This document shows positions 21,356 to 32,953 of a stretch of 64,000 bases of DNA, in pieces. The DNA lies in assembly GCA_004431415.1 (NCBI GenBank), contig QPMI01000161.1, positions 148,461 through 212,460 on the forward strand, written 5' to 3'. Origin of the DNA: Cyanophora paradoxa (taxonomy: Eukaryota > Glaucocystophyceae > Cyanophorales > Cyanophoraceae). Positions within the stretch are counted from its first letter, which is position 1, and every line of letters begins with the position of its first letter. The notes under the pieces were generated by a model. That model saw only the letters and a list, made by a program, of their open reading frames with translations. It was not told the DNA's origin and made no database searches. Made by a program: the position numbers and the translations under genes.

Positions 21356-24300
21356 CTACCACCAGACGGGGCAGCGGTCGGCGACGCGGTTCATCTTCGA
21401 GGCGGCCGGGCAGTTGAACGCGTTCTGCGGCGCGCCGCGGGAGACGATGAGGCGGAGAGCGGCGGGGCGCACGGGGGATGCGTGTGATCACGAGGCGAGG
21501 GACCGACCTGGAAGGCCTGGAAGCCGCCGAGGGGCACGTTGCAGCGCACGGGGGGCGGCGAGTGCGGGTTGTCCCGCACCAGCGTCCTGCCCCGCCCAGC
21601 GATCAGCGGGGGATGCCCCGGGGGATGGCGGGTGGCGGGGAGGACCTGAAGTGGGCGGCGGTGGAGGCGAAGCACCACTGCTGGCCGTACGAGACGAAGA
21701 AGAACTGCTCGTCCGTGAGGCCCTTGAAGATCGAGGGGCCATCCGGCCCCGCTGCCCCCGCGCCGCGTCAGAGGGGCGGCGAGGGGGGGCAGGAGGGAGG
21801 GCCGGGGCGGGGCGGACAGAAGCCCGGGGTGCCGCGGGAGGCGGCCTCGGCGGCGGCGTCGAGGTAGGCCCAGTACGTCAGCTGCCGCGGCGCGCCGGCG
21901 AGCGAGGTCGGAGTGGGGTCGGGGGGCGGCGGGGCGGGCAGGAGGGACCTGGAGGCCGCCCCAGTCGGCGACGTTCTCCCCCAGCGTGTTCGCCCCGTCC
22001 ACGTAGAGCCCGGGGATCACCTGCGCGGCGCGTGAGGCCGGGATCGGGAGCTCGGGGGGCGACGGGGCCGGGGCGGACCTCGGCCTTGTTGTAGAGGTCG
22101 ATGACGCACTTCTGCTGCTTGCGGTAGGCGGCGGCCACCTTCTTCGGCATCCAGTGCGCCAGCCGCCCCTCCGCGTCGTACAGCGACCCCTCCTCGTCGT
22201 ACCCGTGCGTCACCTGCCCTCGTTCAAGCGCGCGAGAGCCGGGGGGGGGGAGGGGAGGGGGGGTAGGGGATCGGACCTCGTGGCCGACGGTCATTCCCGT
22301 GACGCCGAACTGGGCGGAGGGGGGGTACTCGGCGTCGAAGTCGGGGTTCTGGAGCTGCCCCGCCGGGATGACCTGCGGGGTGCACCGTCGAAAAGAGGGC
22401 GGGGGGAAGAAAGCGGAGGGGGGGGGGGGGGGGGGGGGGGAACGGCTGACCATGATGTTGGTGGGGTCGTAGTAGGCGTTCACCGTCGGCGGCGTCATCG
22501 TCCACCTGCGCGGGGCGCAGGTGAGGCGCGAGGTCGGAGGAGGTCGTTCTCGGGCCGACTCTCTTAAACGCGTTCGATCTACCCGTCTTCCGGCCGCGCA
22601 GGATAACACGACTATGGCTATGAGGGCCATCATCCCGAGTTCAAGCGAGGGGGGGAGGCGAGGGGCGCGGGGCGGGGAGCACCGGTTGAGGTCTGCGGCC
22701 TTGCCGACCTGGCGGATGAAGTCCACGTACTGGAACTTGCGCACCTGTCTCCCGGGGGCGCGGTCAGTCGGGGGCCCGGGGCGGGTCGCGGGGGGCGCGG
22801 GCGGGCCTTCATGGTGGACTCGACGAGGGCGTCGGCGGTGATGTGCAGCGCGTCGAACGTCGGCCACCGCTCCGGGTACCCGATCTGCGCCCGCAGGCGG
22901 CCCCCGCCCGGGATCAGCGAGGGAGCGAGGTGGAGGGGCCGAGGGGCGGCCGCGGGGGCGCCGGCGCGCCATGTTCTGCATGTTGGCGAGCTTCTGCTTG
23001 GCCACGCCGATCGTGAACTCGTCCATCCACTTCACCTGCCGCCCCCGCGTGACCGTTTGGACGAGACGAAGCACCAGGAGTCTAGCCTGGCCTAGCGCAG
23101 CCGCTCGGCGCTGGGCGCGAGTGCGGGCGGCGGGGGCGAAGTGGAGCGGGGTGGCGCTGGGAGGCTGGGGTGGCGCCGCACCTCGTCGACGTGCTTGAGG
23201 AAGTTCTCCTTGATGCGGGCCACGATGCTCGTCGCCCCCGCCTTCTGCTCCTCCCCGAAGTGCTTCATCACCTGCGCGCAGCGCGGGGCAGCTGGTCGGC
23301 CCCCGCGCGCGCCACCCAGCAACCCAGCCAGCCAGCTAGCTGCCGCGGTGGCTCGACAGGGAGCGGGGGCGCACCCAGTAGTGGCCGAGGAGCTGCCCGA
23401 TCTCGCTGTCGGCGAACTGGACGCACAGGAAGTCCCGCGACTGCATCTGTCGGGCCCCGGCGTCGGCCCCGGAGCGCGCGGCGAGCCACCGAGAGGAGCC
23501 GGCGAGGCGCGAAGGGGCTCTGCTGCGGCTCTGGGGCGGCTGCAGAGAGAGGCGGACCTTCTCGGAGCCGTCGAGCACGTGCTGGAAGAACCACCAGTCC
23601 TCCTCTGCGCACACGCGAGGCATCTTGGTCAGACCCCAGCGAGCTAGAAGACACCCCCCTGCTCTACGCTTCACGCGCGCCGTCGATCCCTTCTTAGATC
23701 GGCTGCCACGCTTGGCGGCGTGTGAGGGGGGCGCCGGCGGGGGCGGGCGGACCGGCGATCTCCTTGGCCATGAACTGGGCGTAGCTGTGGACGACGTACC
23801 AGCGGAAGTAGGCCTTCACCTCCTCCGCCTTCGCCCTCGAGATGATCTGCCCCGCCCCCGCGCCCCCGCCGCTCACCCCGGGCGGACTGGAGGGCAGCGG
23901 ATGCGGGGCGCGGCGGGGCGGGCGCACGCGGTTGAGCTTGTCGAGGTACTTGGGCGTGTCCGACTCGATGTCCTTCGCCTTGTCTGCCCCCCCGGGATGT
24001 GAGCAAGGCAGCGGAGAGCCCCGGCGCGAGGCCGCCCCAAGGAGCCGCCGGCGTCCCTTCTAGCCCTCCCTACGCCCCCGCCCCGGGGCGCCGCCCCGCC
24101 GCACCGTTGCCGGCCGAGGCGAAGAAGGTCTCCCAGGGGATGTCCGGCGCCCGCGCCTTCAGCCCGTCCATGTTCAGCCGGTGGTACGCCTGCGAGCCCG
24201 CCGCCCGCCCGCGGTTAGCACGGCCGGCGAGGCGCGGGTCTTAAGGTGGCGCTGGTGAAAGCTAGGTCAGAGCATTTGTCTCAGCACTGCGTCCCACGGA

Positions 24301-26069
24301 GCGAGCGAGTAACTCGGAGCGCCTCCGCGGGGTCGCCGAGAGGGCGATCGTGGGGGCGGGGGCGGGGGCGGGCGGGGCGGGGGCGGACCTTGACGGGGTC
24401 CTCGTTGTCGACGTCGTCGCCGCCCCACGCCTTCGCGATGCGCGACTCCACCGCGATCGCCCTCTCCGCCGCCGCCCGCACCTCCGAAGAGCTCTTCGAC
24501 TGCCGCACGCCGCGGGGCTCAGAGCGGGGCGCCGCCGGGGCAGCAATGCCCCCCCCCGGGGCGCGGACGAACCGATCCCTTGTACGAGTACATCATCATC
24601 TTGGAGACGTGCTTCTGGTAGAGCTCGAACACGTGGTCCCCCTCTGCCTCCTTGATCGCCTGCAGGAGGCGCCCCCGCGATTCGGCGGGGCGGGGCGGGG
24701 CGGGGCGGGGCGCATGGGGAGGCCGGCGCACGGCGTAGGAGCGGGGGCGGGGAGCGGGGGCGCCCCGCCCGATGCCCACGCCGCGCCTCTTCGCAAGCCT
24801 CTTCGCCTTCGCCCCCGGGCCCGAGCCGGCGCCCGAGTCCGAGTCCGAGCTCGCCGCCCGCGCCGCGCCATCCGAGCCCGCGTCCGAAGCCGAGTTCCAC
24901 CACCTCTCCTCCCCGTCTTCGTCGTCGTACATGCTGCAGCGGGCCGGGTGCGCGCGCACGCGCGCGAGTGAGTGAGCCGTCGAAGCGAGGCGGGGCCAGC
25001 GGGCGCACTTGGGGTCGCCCGTTGCGATGCCGCCCTGGCCGATCTGGAGGAGGTACTTGTTCGGGTCCTTCGGATCCGGCGTCACGAGCATGTCGAAGAA
25101 GACCGGCACGCCGATGCTGCGCGCGCGCGGCTGAGCCGTAGATGCTCGCGTACAGGCGGGGCACTGCACGCGGCCGCACCTGTGCAGCTCGCCGGCGAGG
25201 GACATGATCGAGTTCAAATCGTTGATCGCGTCAATCTTCTCGAAGAGCGGCGCGAGTGGCGAGGCGCCTGCGCGACGCGCGGCCGGGGCCGGGGCTCAAC
25301 CGCCGATCGGAACCGAGGGAGGCGGTCGAACGCGCACCGAGCTTGTCGATCGTTTGCGTGTCCATGCATGACTTGAAGTACTCGGTGAGAACCGGCCTGC
25401 GCCCCGGATGAGCTTCGCGCGCGCCAAGGGGACGAACAGTCGCCATGCACCAGTTGTCGTTGAGGATCTCCGTCAGCTGCTTGCGGATGCGCTTCTCGAC
25501 AACGTTCTCGTTCATCCACCATTCATCCTGCACGCTCGGAGTCGGCGCGCGGGTCAGGGATTCACGTGGCTGCTGACGCACGAATCCCTTGGGTAGTTCG
25601 AACGTGTTCGAAAAGCCGCCGCATGCGTACCTGCGAGCGCAAGTAAGGCAAGCGCGAGAGCGCGATGCCGACGAGTGCCAGCGGCTGCGCGCGAGCGCAC
25701 TGGTAGAAATCATCGCAAGGGTCGTGGCTGACGTTCATCGCCCCGAGCATGAGTTTCGCAAGATCGGACACCTTCGGAGTTAGGCCATCTGCAATTGTTG
25801 CGTTGGCGTTCAGGAGATGTCGCGTACGTCGCGCCCCCGCAAAGGGTCGCACCTGCGATCTCCTTCGGCTGGGGCCAGCTGCGGCCCCCGAACACGCGGA
25901 TTACGGCATAAGCCTTCTCATGCGCCCAAGCCTGAGGTCCATCCTTGTGCGTGGCCGCCAGAACGCCCACGAGGACGACTGCGATCACAGCTAGCGCCCC
26001 CGCGGCCGCCCGGATCGCCTTGCGTCGGCGGAGGACGCTCTCACTGTGAGCGTCTAAAGGAACGTACAT
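21356..26069 (-). CDS. M13-family (neprilysin-like) zinc metalloprotease, type II membrane protein
   Basis: The N-terminus is cytoplasmic and basic (MYVPLDAHSESVLRRRKAIR), followed by a TM helix (AAGALAVIAVVLVGVLAA), as in type II neprilysins. N-domain blocks include NVSHDPCDDFYQCA, ILNDNWPVLTEYFKSCMD, IGVPVFFDMLVTPDPKDPNK and QIGQGGIATGDP. The active site is split by an intron: VGHE joins VTHGYDEEGS to give HExTH, near 22280-22200. The third zinc ligand block is TLGENVADWGGL (ExxAD, near 21970). VNAYYDPTNIMVIPAGQLQN precedes the catalytic site as in the family. The C-terminus ends with a Cys-Pro-Val-Trp-type motif at 21356. All catalytic elements look intact. More than fifteen short introns are needed; one carries a 23-G run. 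The enzyme would cleave peptides at the cell surface or in the secretory lumen. Confidence 0.9.
22418..22440 (+). repeat. Poly-G tract inside an intron of the M13 protease gene
   Basis: An uninterrupted run of 23 G residues on the plus strand reads as poly-C in the sense strand of the protease intron, where it could act as an extreme polypyrimidine tract. Length of such a run is also sensitive to sequencing error. Confidence 0.8.
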
Positions 26070-26671
26070 GCTAACTCGCCCGTCACGTGCTGAAGCTAGC
26101 TATAGCGCTCGCCCACCGCGCCCTTTCTGTGAAAGGCATGTACCCCCTGCGCACTTCATTCAAATTAGACGACGCGCGCGGCCGCGATGGCCGGCGCCGG
26201 CGCCGGCATCGAGCTCGCACAAATGCATGCGCCGAGACGGTTGGCCCCAGATATCGATGCAGGTGCACACGCGCTCGAGCTCCGCTCGGGAGCTCCTGCG
26301 GCCTCGCGCTTTAGGGCCGGGGGGCGCGCGCGCGTACACGTGCACGTGCGTTCATGATCATGCGCATGCACTGCATGGGCACGCGCATGCAGGTCTTGCA
26401 AATACATTGACTCGTAGATGTACATGCGTCTCTAAGTGTCAAGTGCTTCTTGAAATTTTCTGCAAAAAACTCAAAAATACATCGTAAAATGACGCTGTAT
26501 AACCAACGCGGAGCGCTTAGTGTGAAGGGACGGCGGAAGCGGATGGGCAGAGGGATCCGGATCGAGGTGCGGGGCCGCGGGCGCACGTGGGAGTGACCGA
26601 GCAGGGGCAGAAGTAGACTCGGGGCAGATGTGGAAATAGCTATCGGGAGCAGAGGGCACGCGCGGGACGGG
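26070..26671. other. Intergenic region upstream of the M13 protease with alternating and palindromic DNA
   Basis: No gene is supported here. Composition is lower in GC than the neighbouring exons. From about 26315 to 26400 there is a dense run of alternating or palindromic words (cgcgcgcgtacacgtgcacg, tgatcatgcgcatgca, gcacgcgcatgca) with potential for hairpins or Z-DNA. It lies between the 3' end of the PH-kinase gene and the start of the protease gene, so it should contain the protease promoter. Confidence 0.5.
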
Positions 26672-29041
26672 CTACTGGGCGAGGTGGAGTTGGTTGAGGT
26701 CGAACGTGACGCGCCCTAAGGAGGCCTGTCTGTTCTCGACCGGGTTGTGCTGCGGCGCATCGACTCAGGAATGGCCAAGCGCAGTGATCGGGAGGGGCAG
26801 AGAAGGGGCGGACCCTGCGGTTCTGCTGTGGCGTGGGGACGACGCCGCCTCCCGATGGGGCGTACTGCGGGCCGCCGCCGCCGCCGGGGGAGCCGCGGCC
26901 GGCGCCGGCGACGGCGCCGGCGAAGCCGCCGGAGGCGGGGCGGTCCATGGAGGGCTCGCGGTTGGCGGCGATGCCGCCGATGGCGGCCTGGAACTTGTTC
27001 ATGGCGATGGCGGCGAGGATGCCCTTCTTGAAGCGGCGACGCGCGTTGAACGAGCGCAGGTTCTCGATGATCGTCGGCGAGAGGGCCGTCTCCGCCGCCG
27101 TGTGGCCCTTGATCCAGGGGTGGTTCAGGCACTGCTCCGCCGTGTACCGCTTCGTCGGGTCCACCACCAGCAGGTGCCGGATCAGGTCCTTGGCCGACTC
27201 CGAGATCGTCGACCACTCGTCCGGCGGGAACTCGAAGTGCCCCTTGTACACCATCTTGAAGATCTCCTGGATGTTGTCCCCGTAGAACGGGTAGTACCCG
27301 CACAGCCTGCACCCCGGCCGTCATCGGAGGAAAGGAGAGAAAAGGGAAGGAAGGGGAGGGGTGGGAGGGGGGCGGGCGCACAGGATGTAGGTGATGACGC
27401 CGATGGACCACATGTCGCAGGAGGCGGAGTAGCCCTTGCGGGAGATGACCTCGGGGGCGATGTACTCGGGGGTCCCCACGATCCGCTGCACGACCTTGGC
27501 CGCCGGGCTGTCGTAGAACTGCGAGAGCCCGAAGTCGATCACCTTGATCTCCGAGTGCTCCTCCCGCGTCGCGTAGATCAGGTTCTCCGGCTGCGCGGCG
27601 TCAGCCGCGCCGCCTGCGCCCCAGGCTGCTGCGGGGGGGCGGGGACCTTGAGGTCGCAGTGGCAGATGCCCTGGGAGTGGACGTGGTGCAGGCCCGACAC
27701 GATCTTGCGCAGCACGCTCGCCGCGTCCCGCTCCGAGTACGACCCCTTCTCCAGGATCCGGTCGAAGAGCTCCCCGCCACGCATCCTGTGCCGCCGCCGC
27801 GATGAATTCAACAAGACGTGTAAAACGTATAGAGCCGAAACGATTGACGTAATGTTCACGATACTTAGGTGGGCCAGCGCAGCGTCGGTGGCCCCTCCCC
27901 CGGGAGGGCTGGGCGGGGAGGGGCGGCAGGAAGGGCGAAAAAAAGCGCACAGCTCCATGACGATGGAAAGTTCTCCGGGCGTCTCGAAGACCTCTTTCAG
28001 CTTCACCACGTTCGGGTGGTTCAGCCGCCGCATGATCCGGATTTCCTGCGGCGGGCGGGCCTAAGCCGGGCCGGCCGGACCGGAGCCGCACGGGCGGGCG
28101 CTCTCACGGCCCGCCCCGCGGAGCGCGCACCTGCAGGATGTGCGTCTTGTTGTCCTCGAACGTTTTCCTCTTGATCTGCTTCAGGGCCCACTGCTTGCCG
28201 TTCTGCCGGTCGACCGCCACCTTCACCGCCGCGAAGCCGCCGCTGCGCGCTCGGGTAAATGCCTCGCGACGCCCCCCTTCGAACGCGGGCGACGGACCTG
28301 CCGAGCTGCTCCTGCAGATCATACTTGTCCTCTATGCGCTCGAGCTTCGGGATGTCGACGCGCTCTTCCCACGGCGTCGACGCAGGATTGTACGCAGGCA
28401 CTGCAGCATGGGCCGCCGAGTATCCTCCGCCAGTCTGCGGGGCTTCGCGCCGCGTTGACGGCTGTCCTCCCCCCATGGCGGGCGGGGGCGTTGACAGGGG
28501 TGGCTGGGCAGCGGGGCGTCATCTGCGGGAAAAGGAAGCTAGCTAAGGAAGGGCGCGTACCATAGCATAGTTCGGTTGCTGCGGCTTGGCCGAGTAGGAC
28601 GCCCCACTGCTAACCGGCGTCCCCCTCCAGATGGCTTTGATCGCATCGACCCACGTCTGACGTTCGTGCGCCGAGTCGGCGTAAAGCGTGTGATTGCCGT
28701 CCGACGCGTTGAGCTGCGAGACGTGGCCCCTTGATCAGGGGCGGCAGTTGGGCCAAGGTCAGACGGTGCGGACCTTGAATCCGTAGCGTCCGTCGCTTTC
28801 GACAAGACCAAGAATCGGATCGCTGTTAGGCGGAATGCTGATCGACTTGGAGCCGCCAACCTGCGGCAGCCGCCTCGTTATGCGAACGCCGCTAACATGG
28901 AGCTTTTAACGCGGCCCGGCAAACCTTCGGATCTTTGGAGTACGTCACTGAGCCTTTGCTGATGATGAAGTACCGCGTCTTCCATCGCTTGAAGAGCCGG
29001 CCCTTCTTTGCAAGCCACCCGGCCTTCTGGTCGCTGCTCAT
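26672..29041 (-). CDS. PH domain plus CaMK-type serine/threonine protein kinase
   Basis: The start at 29041 gives [20 protein letters not shown] and [19 protein letters not shown], the first strands of a pleckstrin-homology domain. It continues through [10 protein letters not shown] and [20 protein letters not shown], its last strand and C-terminal helix. A linker leads to the kinase: [19 protein letters not shown] (VAIK-type Lys), [33 protein letters not shown] (catalytic loop, with CD in place of the usual RD) and [10 protein letters not shown] (DFG). [20 protein letters not shown] and [19 protein letters not shown] follow. The tail has [20 protein letters not shown], like the post-kinase helix of CaMK/CDPK enzymes. 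A Gly/Pro-rich stretch and a final [10 protein letters not shown] follow. No EF hands are seen, so Ca regulation would be via calmodulin if at all. The PH domain suggests phosphoinositide membrane recruitment. It is divergent from the transporter gene with a 313-bp gap. Confidence 0.9.
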
Positions 29042-29354
29042 GTCCTTGCCGCTGTCGGCCCACGCCCTCCGAAGCTAAAGCCGAAGCTGAAGTCTCCCGC
29101 ACAGCTTTCCCCGTCCACACGGCCTCCGAGTTCACGCCAGAGGGTTTCCTGTACCCGCCGGCTCAGGAGTCAGAAGTCAGGACGCTGCGGCGCAGGCTGC
29201 GGGTTACGGCTTCGTGTCCTCATCGCTTGCTGTTTACGGTCGTATATCGTAGCAGCGCGAGATTCGCAGCATTACCGTCAGCAGGCAAGGTTTGATCAGC
29301 AGGGAGCGCGAGATTCGAGTATAAGCGCCGTCTGAGCATTCGATCGGCGTAGTC

Positions 29355-31305
29355 ATGGATTTCTTCACGCTCCTCTTCGTTGTGCTGCTCGTCGTCTGCG
29401 GCGGAATCAACTACTCGCAATGGCAGAGCAGCAAGGTCGTGAAGACTCCCGCTTTCACGAAGTTCCAGTACAACTACATCGCGGTCTATCTGCTCGCCAT
29501 GGGTGCGGCCCGTCTCGTCTCTCGCCCTCGTCCCTGCTCACCTTGGTCCTTCCGCGGCCTGTCCCCCGACGTGCCCGCGCAGCCTCGGATTGGCTTCAGG
29601 GACCGTGAGTTGTTCCCATCCCTCCTCGTCCTGCCCGCGCTCGCCTCGCGCTCATGTTCGAACCACATCTTTCCCGCGCAGCTATGTCTACGCGCTGTAC
29701 GAGGCGTACGGCTACAAGGAGGGCGATATTGGCAAGCTGTTCATTGCCGGATTCGGCTCCAGCATGATCTTCGGCACGATCGTCGGCTCCGTCGCCGACA
29801 AGTAGTGCGCGGCGCCGCCCCGCCGCACTCGACGTGTCCGGGAATGAGCGGCGTCCCTCGCAGCGGTCGTAAGAAGAACTGCATTCTTTTCGGCATCATC
29901 TACTCGCTCTCCTGCATCACGAAGCACTTCAAGGACTTCAAGATCCTCATGCTCGGCCGCCTTTTCGGCGGCATCGCCACCTCCCTCCTCTTCTCCGCTT
30001 TCGAATCCTGGCTCGTGTACGAGCACAACAAGGTGCGCGGAAACCGAGCCGTGTCAGGGCCTGCGAGTGGCGCGCCGAGGCCCCGCGCAGCTCCAGTTCG
30101 CGCCGGACCTCCTCGCGAACACCTTCTCCATCGCAACGCTCGGCAACGGCATAATCGCCATTCTCTCCGGCCTCGTCGCCAGCGCTGTTGCCGCGAAGGT
30201 CCGCCCGAGGCTCCAGTCCTTCCCGAGCCGCCCCGACGCCGGCCGCGCACACAGTACGGCCTCGTCGCGCCCTTCGACACGGCGCTCGTTCTCCTCATCG
30301 TGTGCACGCTCATCGTCGCGGCGACTTGGACCGAGAACTACGGCGATCAGCGCGTCAACGTCGAGGCTTCTTTCAAGAACGCCTGGCAGACCCTCATCTC
30401 CGGTGCGCCCCTTCCCCTCCTTTACGGCCCACGCGCCTCCTCTTAAGCCCGAGCAGACCAGAAGGTCTGGCTCCTGGGTTCCATCCAGTCTCTCTTCGAG
30501 GGCTCGATGTACATCTTCGTCTTCAAGTGGACGCCCTCGCTCTCGGGGAGCACGCCCATCCCCCACGGCATGATCTTCGCCTGCTTCATGGTGCGTACGC
30601 GTACCCCTCCGCCCTGCGACCCCCGACCCGCCCTGCAGGTCTGCGTGATGATCGGAAGCGCGGTCTTCAAGTACCTGATGGCCTCCTCCCGCATCGAGAA
30701 CTTCGCCCGCGGCATGTTCGCCACCGCGGCCGTCTCTCTCTTCGTTCCCGTCATCACCGAGGTCCGCCCCGCCCCTCCCCTCCCCCGCCCCGCCCCTCCC
30801 CTCCCCCGCCCGCCCGCTCTTTTCCCCCCGCGTCGCCCGTCGATCCGTCGTGACCCGCGCTGCGCAGAACCGCACGATGCGGCTGCTCTCGTTCCTCATC
30901 TTCGAGGTGTGCTGCGGCATCTTCTGGCCCTGCCTGGGCACCATGCGCTCCAAGTACGTTCCCGAGGAGGTCTGTATTTTCCTCCCCCTCTCCGGCCCCT
31001 CCCCCCATCCTCCCCGCTCACCCCCCCAGTAGGTCCGCGCGACGATCATGAACTTCTTCCGCGTGCCCCTTAACCTCTTCGTCGTCACGGTCTTGCTCGA
31101 GGTCCGGTGGAGCCCTTTCTTTCCTTCTTCCCACGCGCGCCGGCCCAGGCAGACGCGGGCGCAGGTGGAGAAGATGTCGACGCAGTCGGTCTTTATGTTC
31201 TGCACGGCGCTCCTGGTCGTCGCCGCCGTCTGCCAGCACCGCCTCTGGTCCCTCGTCCGCTCCGAGACGCACCAGTCCGGTCCGCGATCCTGTCCGCCCC
31301 TCTAG
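29355..31305 (+). CDS. MFSD5/MOT2-type major facilitator (putative molybdate-anion transporter)
   Basis: Roughly ten exons encode a polytopic membrane protein. The first TM segment is DFFTLLFVVLLVVCGGINY. Family blocks follow: TKFQYNYIAVYLLAM, DWLQGPYVYALYEAYGY, IAGFGSSMIFGTIVGSVADK then SGRKKNCILFGIIYSLSCIT (the MFS loop 2-3 signature), MLGRLFGGIATSLLFSAFES, QSLFEGSMYIFVFKWTP, IFEVCCGIFWPCLGTMRSKY and ATIMNFFRVPLNLFVV. These match the MFSD5 group, whose algal member MOT2 takes up molybdate; the substrate here is inferred. Length (about 430-450 residues) fits. Introns are 50-110 bp, mostly GT-AG. The plant of exons is continuous with no broken TM helix. The stop at 31303-31305 follows a hydrophilic tail. 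Confidence 0.9.
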
Positions 31306-32012
31306 CGCTTAGGCACGCAGGCCCCGCGGCCCGTGAGCGGGGGCGCGGGGGCGCAGACGAGAAAGGGGCCCACCCCCCCGCGTCCGCCGCCCCGCGGTCG
31401 CCAGTGGCTAAGGCCGGGCGGCACGCGGAGTGATCTAGGAGGGGCTAGAGCCGGCCGCGCGCGCGCGTGCCTGCCGCCAGCCAACCGAGAGTCGCCCAGC
31501 GTAGGTCTGGCCACCCGGGTCGACATGGACGAGGAGCTGGAGCACCTCCACGAGGGCGGCCACTGACGCTCCCCCTCCGCCTCCGCATCCGCCGCCGCCC
31601 GGGAACACCCCCCCCTTTGCCCGGCCGGCGTTGCCGCTGCGCCCCGCTCGGCGCGTCCTGCGATCTACCGCCAGCGCTTGTCCGACCGTCAGTGTATGCA
31701 CTTCGGCAGTCTCCGAGAACCCCCCTCGCATTGTGAGTTGCTGCTCTTTTTTTGCACAGGAAATGTACGGTACCTTCCCGGCATGCTGAGAAGATTGCAC
31801 AACCTCGAGCTCGGACGGGGATTCACATGTATATTAATAGCATTTGCACATCTATTGAAAGTATGCTGGGTCCTAAAAGGGAACGGGGCGATTTGGTAAG
31901 GCGTTGAACGGACGCAGAGGCGTCCCCAGGCCTAAGTTGCTTGCCGCGAGGCGACCCCTGTACAAAACCCGAGATGCCTTCCATCATACCTCATGAGCCG
32001 CCTCAAGGCAGG
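31306..32012. other. Intergenic stretch without recognisable gene
   Basis: The region lies between the convergent ends of the transporter and the small minus-strand gene. Plus-strand frames are short and GC-composition driven. The second half (from about 31740) is clearly more AT-rich. Nothing conserved was seen. Confidence 0.5.
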
Positions 32013-32531
32013 TCAGGGCACGCCTGCCTCGGCCTCCTCGCCCTCCTCCATCAGCGGATTCATGCGAGGGCCGACATCGGGCTGGCTAGCCGCCGTTGCC
32101 GCTGCCGCTGAGCGCGCTGCGGCGGCCTGCTGTCGTCTCCGGCGAGCTTCGACGAGTGCATCGCCCTGGCTCTTTCCTGGAACCGCCGAGTTCAAGTACG
32201 TCGAAGGCTTGCTGCAGCTAGCGCTGGCGCTGAGCTTTGCGCCCGCTGGCTTCGCTGCCGGCGCCCCAGAAGAAGATGCTGATTTCACGCTGGTGAAAGA
32301 AGCGGACTGCCTGCGGTTCACAGTCTGCGGCGCAGCGCCCGCGTACACGGAGACGGCGTCCGCAAGCGACCTAGGCAAGCGTAAGGGTAGGCTCCGGCGA
32401 AATTCAAGCGTAGCAGTCTCTCTTAGTGGGAGGCCAACGCACGAGCGGTAGTTAGGGAGCTGGACGGCGTGCACACGCCTCACGATGCGGGTTGGGCTCG
32501 AGCCGCTCGACTCCTTCCCCCTGGGTGGCAT
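32013..32531 (-). CDS. Possible small Ala/Ser-rich protein gene, unknown
   Basis: A minus-strand frame from an ATG at 32531 (MPPRGKESSGSSPTR) stays open to 32013. Its C-terminal half has coding-like composition (QSASFTSVKSASSSGAPA, LVEARRRRQQAAAARSAA then DVGPRMNPLMEEGEEAEA). An intron may remove part of the central LPLRLPRSLADAVSVYAG stretch. There is no recognisable domain. It would be divergent from RRP4, 422 bp away. The opposite strand also has a long frame here, so the call rests on composition and the acidic, non-repetitive C-terminus. Confidence 0.35.
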   Translation of the reverse strand: MPPRGKESSGSSPTRIVRRVHAVQLPNYRSCVGLPLRETATLEFRRSLPLRLPRSLADAVSVYAGAAPQTVNRRQSASFTSVKSASSSGAPAAKPAGAKLSASASCSKPSTYLNSAVPGKSQGDALVEARRRRQQAAAARSAAAATAASQPDVGPRMNPLMEEGEEAEAGVP

Positions 32532-32953
32532 AGCTGCGTTCCAGGACTCCAATAACGCTAGCGCTCACACTCGTTGAGGCTGGAGTGGGCTGCAAGCTTG
32601 AAGGCCTGGACGTTTCGTTACCGGGAGCTCCAGTGGTGTCGCTGTGCTTGCTTCAGCGCTTTGAGGGCTCGCAGCCTGGGATTTGAGGGCTTTAAGGTCC
32701 TGTGCTCGAGTAATCTGGGTACGCGCCCTGCGTGGGGGTACACACACTGCTCGCGGCAGAGAACAAACACGGCCTGTGACACACGTCTATACCTACGTAA
32801 CGCTCTTCCAGGATAGCGCGTCCCGATTCAACTTGCTTGGTAGGGTAGGGTTACGCTCGGCGCACTAGCTTGGAAAAGAAGGCCAGCCAACCACAGGTAC
32901 TCCCGAGCGGCCGCCGACTGCAGGCGATCGATCGCTGCCGGCCGGCGGCGGCC

